This document shows positions 61,829 through 64,000 of a stretch of 64,000 nucleotides of DNA, piece by piece (within the stretch, counting starts at the first letter, position 1; every line of letters begins with the position of its first letter). Under the pieces are notes generated by a model, which saw only the letters and a list, made by a program, of their open reading frames with translations, ran no database searches and had not been told where the DNA came from. The translations under genes were made by a program, and so were the position numbers. The DNA comes from Paenibacillus koleovorans NBRC 103111 (GTDB taxonomy: Bacteria > Bacillota > Bacilli > Paenibacillales > NBRC-103111), in the NCBI RefSeq assembly GCF_004000845.1, contig NZ_BIMA01000006.1:49608-113607 (forward strand), in the 5' to 3' direction.

Positions 61829-61865
61829 CCCCGTTGCGATCGAACATTTTCGATAGGCAGCGGGG
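61829..61865 (+). terminator. Terminator-like hairpin after the MFS pair
   Basis: CCCCGTTGC with GCAGCGGGG and inner ATCGA / TCGAT; weak TTAATTTG tail. Confidence 0.65.
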
Positions 61866-61883
61866 TTAATTTGTTGCTGACTT

Positions 61884-61899
61884 TGAAAACGCTTTAGCA
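61884..61899 (+). promoter_or_regulatory. Weak CcpA cre-like site
   Basis: TGAAAACGCTTTAG matches 12 of 14 consensus positions; the last two differ. It lies about 60 bases before the TTG start of the DUF2334 gene. Confidence 0.35.
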
Positions 61900-61947
61900 T
61901 ATGATTAGATGGAAGCTAATTTTTTCACCTTGGGGGAGTCATCATTG

Positions 61948-63882
61948 TTGAAGCCATCTTTCTTGCCGCGACTCGTAAAAAAGTTCCGCATCCTGCTTCT
62001 CGTCGGCCTGCTGGCGGGTGTTTTCAGCTCCGTCACCTACATGTCGGCGCTCGGGAACGACAACGAGGAACGAATCATCCTGATGCGGCTGGAGGACATC
62101 GGCCCAGGAGGCCAGTATGAAGGCCCAGAGCAGCTCGGCAAGCTGCGCGCCGTTCTCGAGATGCTGCAGGCACACGGGGTCCGGTATCAGATGGCGATCA
62201 TCCCTAGGTGGGTTAACGTGAACAAGGACGGCGCCCGGTATGACGTGTCGCTCGACCGGCAGGACAATCCGTATGCGAGTTCGTTCGTTAGCTTGCTGAA
62301 GAGCGCGGTAGCCGGCGGAGCGGTCATCGGGATGCACGGCTATACGCATCAAGTCGGCGATGTGTTCCGGACGGATGGACACCAGGAGTCAGGCATCGGC
62401 AATGAATTCGACGTTATCGATGTGGAGGCAACGAAGACGCCGGGTTTCGCCAAACAGCGCGTCGACGAGGCGATCCGCTTGTTCAAGAGCATCGGGCTGC
62501 AGCCGCAATTCTGGGAGGCTCCCCATTATCATACGAAGGCGGAGCAGGATGCGGTGTTCCGCTGTTATTTCGGCTTGAATTATCAGGCGGATGTGCAAAA
62601 AAACCGCAACGCCGCTCATCCTCAATATACGACGAGTCGCAATTACGGCTTTGGCGAGTCGTCGCTCGGCTCGATTAATGTTCCGACACCGTTATCCTAT
62701 ATTCCGTACAATCGCGGAGCGGAGTTTATTCTGAATCAATTGGAAAAAGGCGGTAGGCTGCCTTCGTTTTTTTATCATCCGTTTCTTGAGTTCAAACATC
62801 TCGAGCCTGTCCTAGACGCACAAGGCAAGCCGGTGGTGCGCGACGGATTGCCGGAATATGTGTATCCGGCTAAGCCGAAGAGCATATTGCAAAACTTGCT
62901 GCCGGCGCTTCAGCAAAAAGGCTATCGGTTCATCTCGATCAACGACTTCGTGCCGTTCACGCCGGGGAAAAGCGTTGCGCTTGCACAGCCGATGGACGGA
63001 AAAAACGTACAGCTGGCTGATGTGACTGGGGACGGGCAAAGCGATGTGGTGCAATGGGCGGTGGACCGAGGCGAGCTGTTAGTGAAGCGCGGTGCGTTCG
63101 GCGGCTATCGGAACGAGCCGATCGGCGAGGAGACCGTGTGGGCGTCGATCCCGTTAGGCGCCGGTGACGTATGGACGCTGTATGACGGGAACAACGACGG
63201 ACTCAGCGATTTGTGGGTCATGCGGTCGAATGGCACGCTGGAATCGTATCGCTCGACGGGCAAGATGTTTGTCCCGTACCGCAGCTGGAAAACCGGTGTT
63301 TCGGGTATGACGAACCTAGTAGCCTTGAACGAGCAAAGCGATGGTTTCGTGCTGGCCGGCTCCAACAAGGAGAGGACGAAGCTGGAGGCGGTGTCCGTTC
63401 AGGGAGACACCGTCCGAGCGTTCGAGCCGATCGTCTGGAAGAAGAAGCCGAGCCAGCTAGTACCTGGCGACTTGGACGGTGATGGCAAGGAAGAGCTGGT
63501 CTCGCCGTTCGAGCAGACGTCGCGCTGGTTGCAGCTGTCGCCTAATTTGGCGACAGGTCGCTGGGAGCGGGAGGCTCCGCCGCTGGAGCTGCCGACAGTG
63601 GAGAACGGTATCGTACGGCTGGCGGATTTCAACGGAGACGGTGCCCAGGATGTGCTGTTCTGGGATCGGAAGTCGCAAACGTTCAGCGTCTACGTGCAGG
63701 TGGGCAAGAACCGGTTCCGGTACTTGTCCAAGCTCGGCCCATGGGGCCCGACGAAGGGCAGGCTGATCGTGTCCGACTTGAATGGGGACGGCCGGAAGGA
63801 CCTGGCGATAGTGAATGCGACGGAACCGTACTTGGATACGGCGATGTCTTGGGAATCGAAAGTGGGAGGTACGAGCAAGTAG
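61948..63882 (+). CDS. DUF2334 polysaccharide-deacetylase-like protein with FG-GAP repeats
   Basis: About 644 residues from TTG 61948, with GGGGGAG 9 bases upstream; a TTG one codon earlier or ATG 61909 are alternatives, the last lacking a ribosome site. A membrane anchor (about 12-32, ILLLVGLLAGVFSSVTYM) is followed by a DUF2334 domain (about 42-300; LMRLEDIGPG, MAIIPRW, IGMHGYTHQ, APHYHT) of the deacetylase fold. The C-terminal half has FG-GAP/VCBS repeats (DVTGDGQSDV, NNDGLSDLW, DLDGDGKEEL, DFNGDGAQDV, DLNGDGRKDL) that form a calcium-binding propeller. Probably acts on cell-surface polysaccharide. Terminator follows. Confidence 0.85.
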   Translation: MKPSFLPRLVKKFRILLLVGLLAGVFSSVTYMSALGNDNEERIILMRLEDIGPGGQYEGPEQLGKLRAVLEMLQAHGVRYQMAIIPRWVNVNKDGARYDVSLDRQDNPYASSFVSLLKSAVAGGAVIGMHGYTHQVGDVFRTDGHQESGIGNEFDVIDVEATKTPGFAKQRVDEAIRLFKSIGLQPQFWEAPHYHTKAEQDAVFRCYFGLNYQADVQKNRNAAHPQYTTSRNYGFGESSLGSINVPTPLSYIPYNRGAEFILNQLEKGGRLPSFFYHPFLEFKHLEPVLDAQGKPVVRDGLPEYVYPAKPKSILQNLLPALQQKGYRFISINDFVPFTPGKSVALAQPMDGKNVQLADVTGDGQSDVVQWAVDRGELLVKRGAFGGYRNEPIGEETVWASIPLGAGDVWTLYDGNNDGLSDLWVMRSNGTLESYRSTGKMFVPYRSWKTGVSGMTNLVALNEQSDGFVLAGSNKERTKLEAVSVQGDTVRAFEPIVWKKKPSQLVPGDLDGDGKEELVSPFEQTSRWLQLSPNLATGRWEREAPPLELPTVENGIVRLADFNGDGAQDVLFWDRKSQTFSVYVQVGKNRFRYLSKLGPWGPTKGRLIVSDLNGDGRKDLAIVNATEPYLDTAMSWESKVGGTSK

Positions 63883-63887
63883 AACGA

Positions 63888-63917
63888 AGCGCAGCCCGTA
63901 AAGGGTTGCGCTTTTTT
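63888..63917 (+). terminator. Terminator
   Basis: AGCGCAGCCC / GGGTTGCGCT stem (one G-U), loop GTAAA, six T. The remaining 83 bases of the window show nothing. Confidence 0.9.
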
Positions 63918-64000
63918 AGTACAGATAAGAATGTTTTAGTTCTTCACCGTATTGAAGCGACAGAGTGTTCCTGACAATTCGCCCGCTTTTCAGCAGCCGT

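Noticed and set aside
1..64000. CRISPR array, rRNA operon or prophage
   Set aside because: No regularly spaced repeats, no rRNA sequence and no phage structural or integrase gene was found on reading both strands.

Overview
The window looks like chromosome of a spore-forming, S-layer-bearing Bacillota, most likely Paenibacillaceae (Paenibacillus, Cohnella or a relative). This rests on strong GGAGG ribosome sites, moderately high GC, SLH-domain proteins, copper-amine-oxidase-like stalk domains, a YjcZ-like sporulation peptide, DUF1292/DUF1885/DUF3055/DUF3892 genes and secreted multidomain carbohydrate enzymes. No search was run, so the genus is inference.

Left arm (1-9380): a tightly packed operon for an envelope transport system. 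It holds the end of one ABC ATPase, a MacA/HlyD-like lipoprotein, a large FtsX-type permease, a second ATPase that carries a C-terminal AbrB-like DNA-binding hairpin, a family 1 solute-binding lipoprotein and a large exported beta-domain protein. An apparently intact IS1634-like element (9423-11405, 7-bp target duplication) follows.

Type IV pilus region (11453-22638): pilB, pilT, pilC, a major prepilin, prepilin peptidase, pilM, pilN and pilO on the plus strand, converging on a minus-strand set of a small membrane protein, two minor prepilins and a large PilX-like protein with a beta-helix body. The pilB and pilT promoters share a perfect 10-bp palindrome.

Housekeeping stretch (22844-29081): Nudix hydrolase, AraC regulator, Gfo/Idh/MocA dehydrogenase, two CAT-anticodon tRNAs, an SLH protein, a UPF0173 hydrolase and an SsuE-like flavin reductase.

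Carbohydrate and accessory region (29082-39775): a secreted (alpha/alpha)6-type enzyme precedes an island-like segment whose two ends carry a repeat of the 3' end of tRNA-Val(GAC). The segment holds a type I toxin-antitoxin-like module, a frameshifted sigma-factor/membrane-protein remnant, a 1438-residue DUF4091 enzyme with cohesin, FIVAR and dockerin-like domains, a cohesin plus triple-SLH surface anchor, a broken beta-helix gene and a broken AraC gene fused to a truncated copy of the toxin gene. CcpA cre matches lie before both large enzymes. The cohesin/dockerin/SLH set looks like a minimal surface-anchored glycan-degrading assembly and is the strongest candidate for an unusual system here.

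Right arm (40075-64000): a membrane HD-GYP phosphodiesterase, a 9-codon Trp/Cys-rich mini-ORF, a sialidase-like protein, pterin dehydratase, a CuA cupredoxin, a subtilase, a ykkC-class riboswitch candidate controlling a three-gene ABC-2 exporter, a GGDEF/histidine-kinase fusion, FdhD and an FdhF/YdeP-type molybdoenzyme, an SpeA-type decarboxylase, two MFS transporters and a DUF2334/FG-GAP protein.
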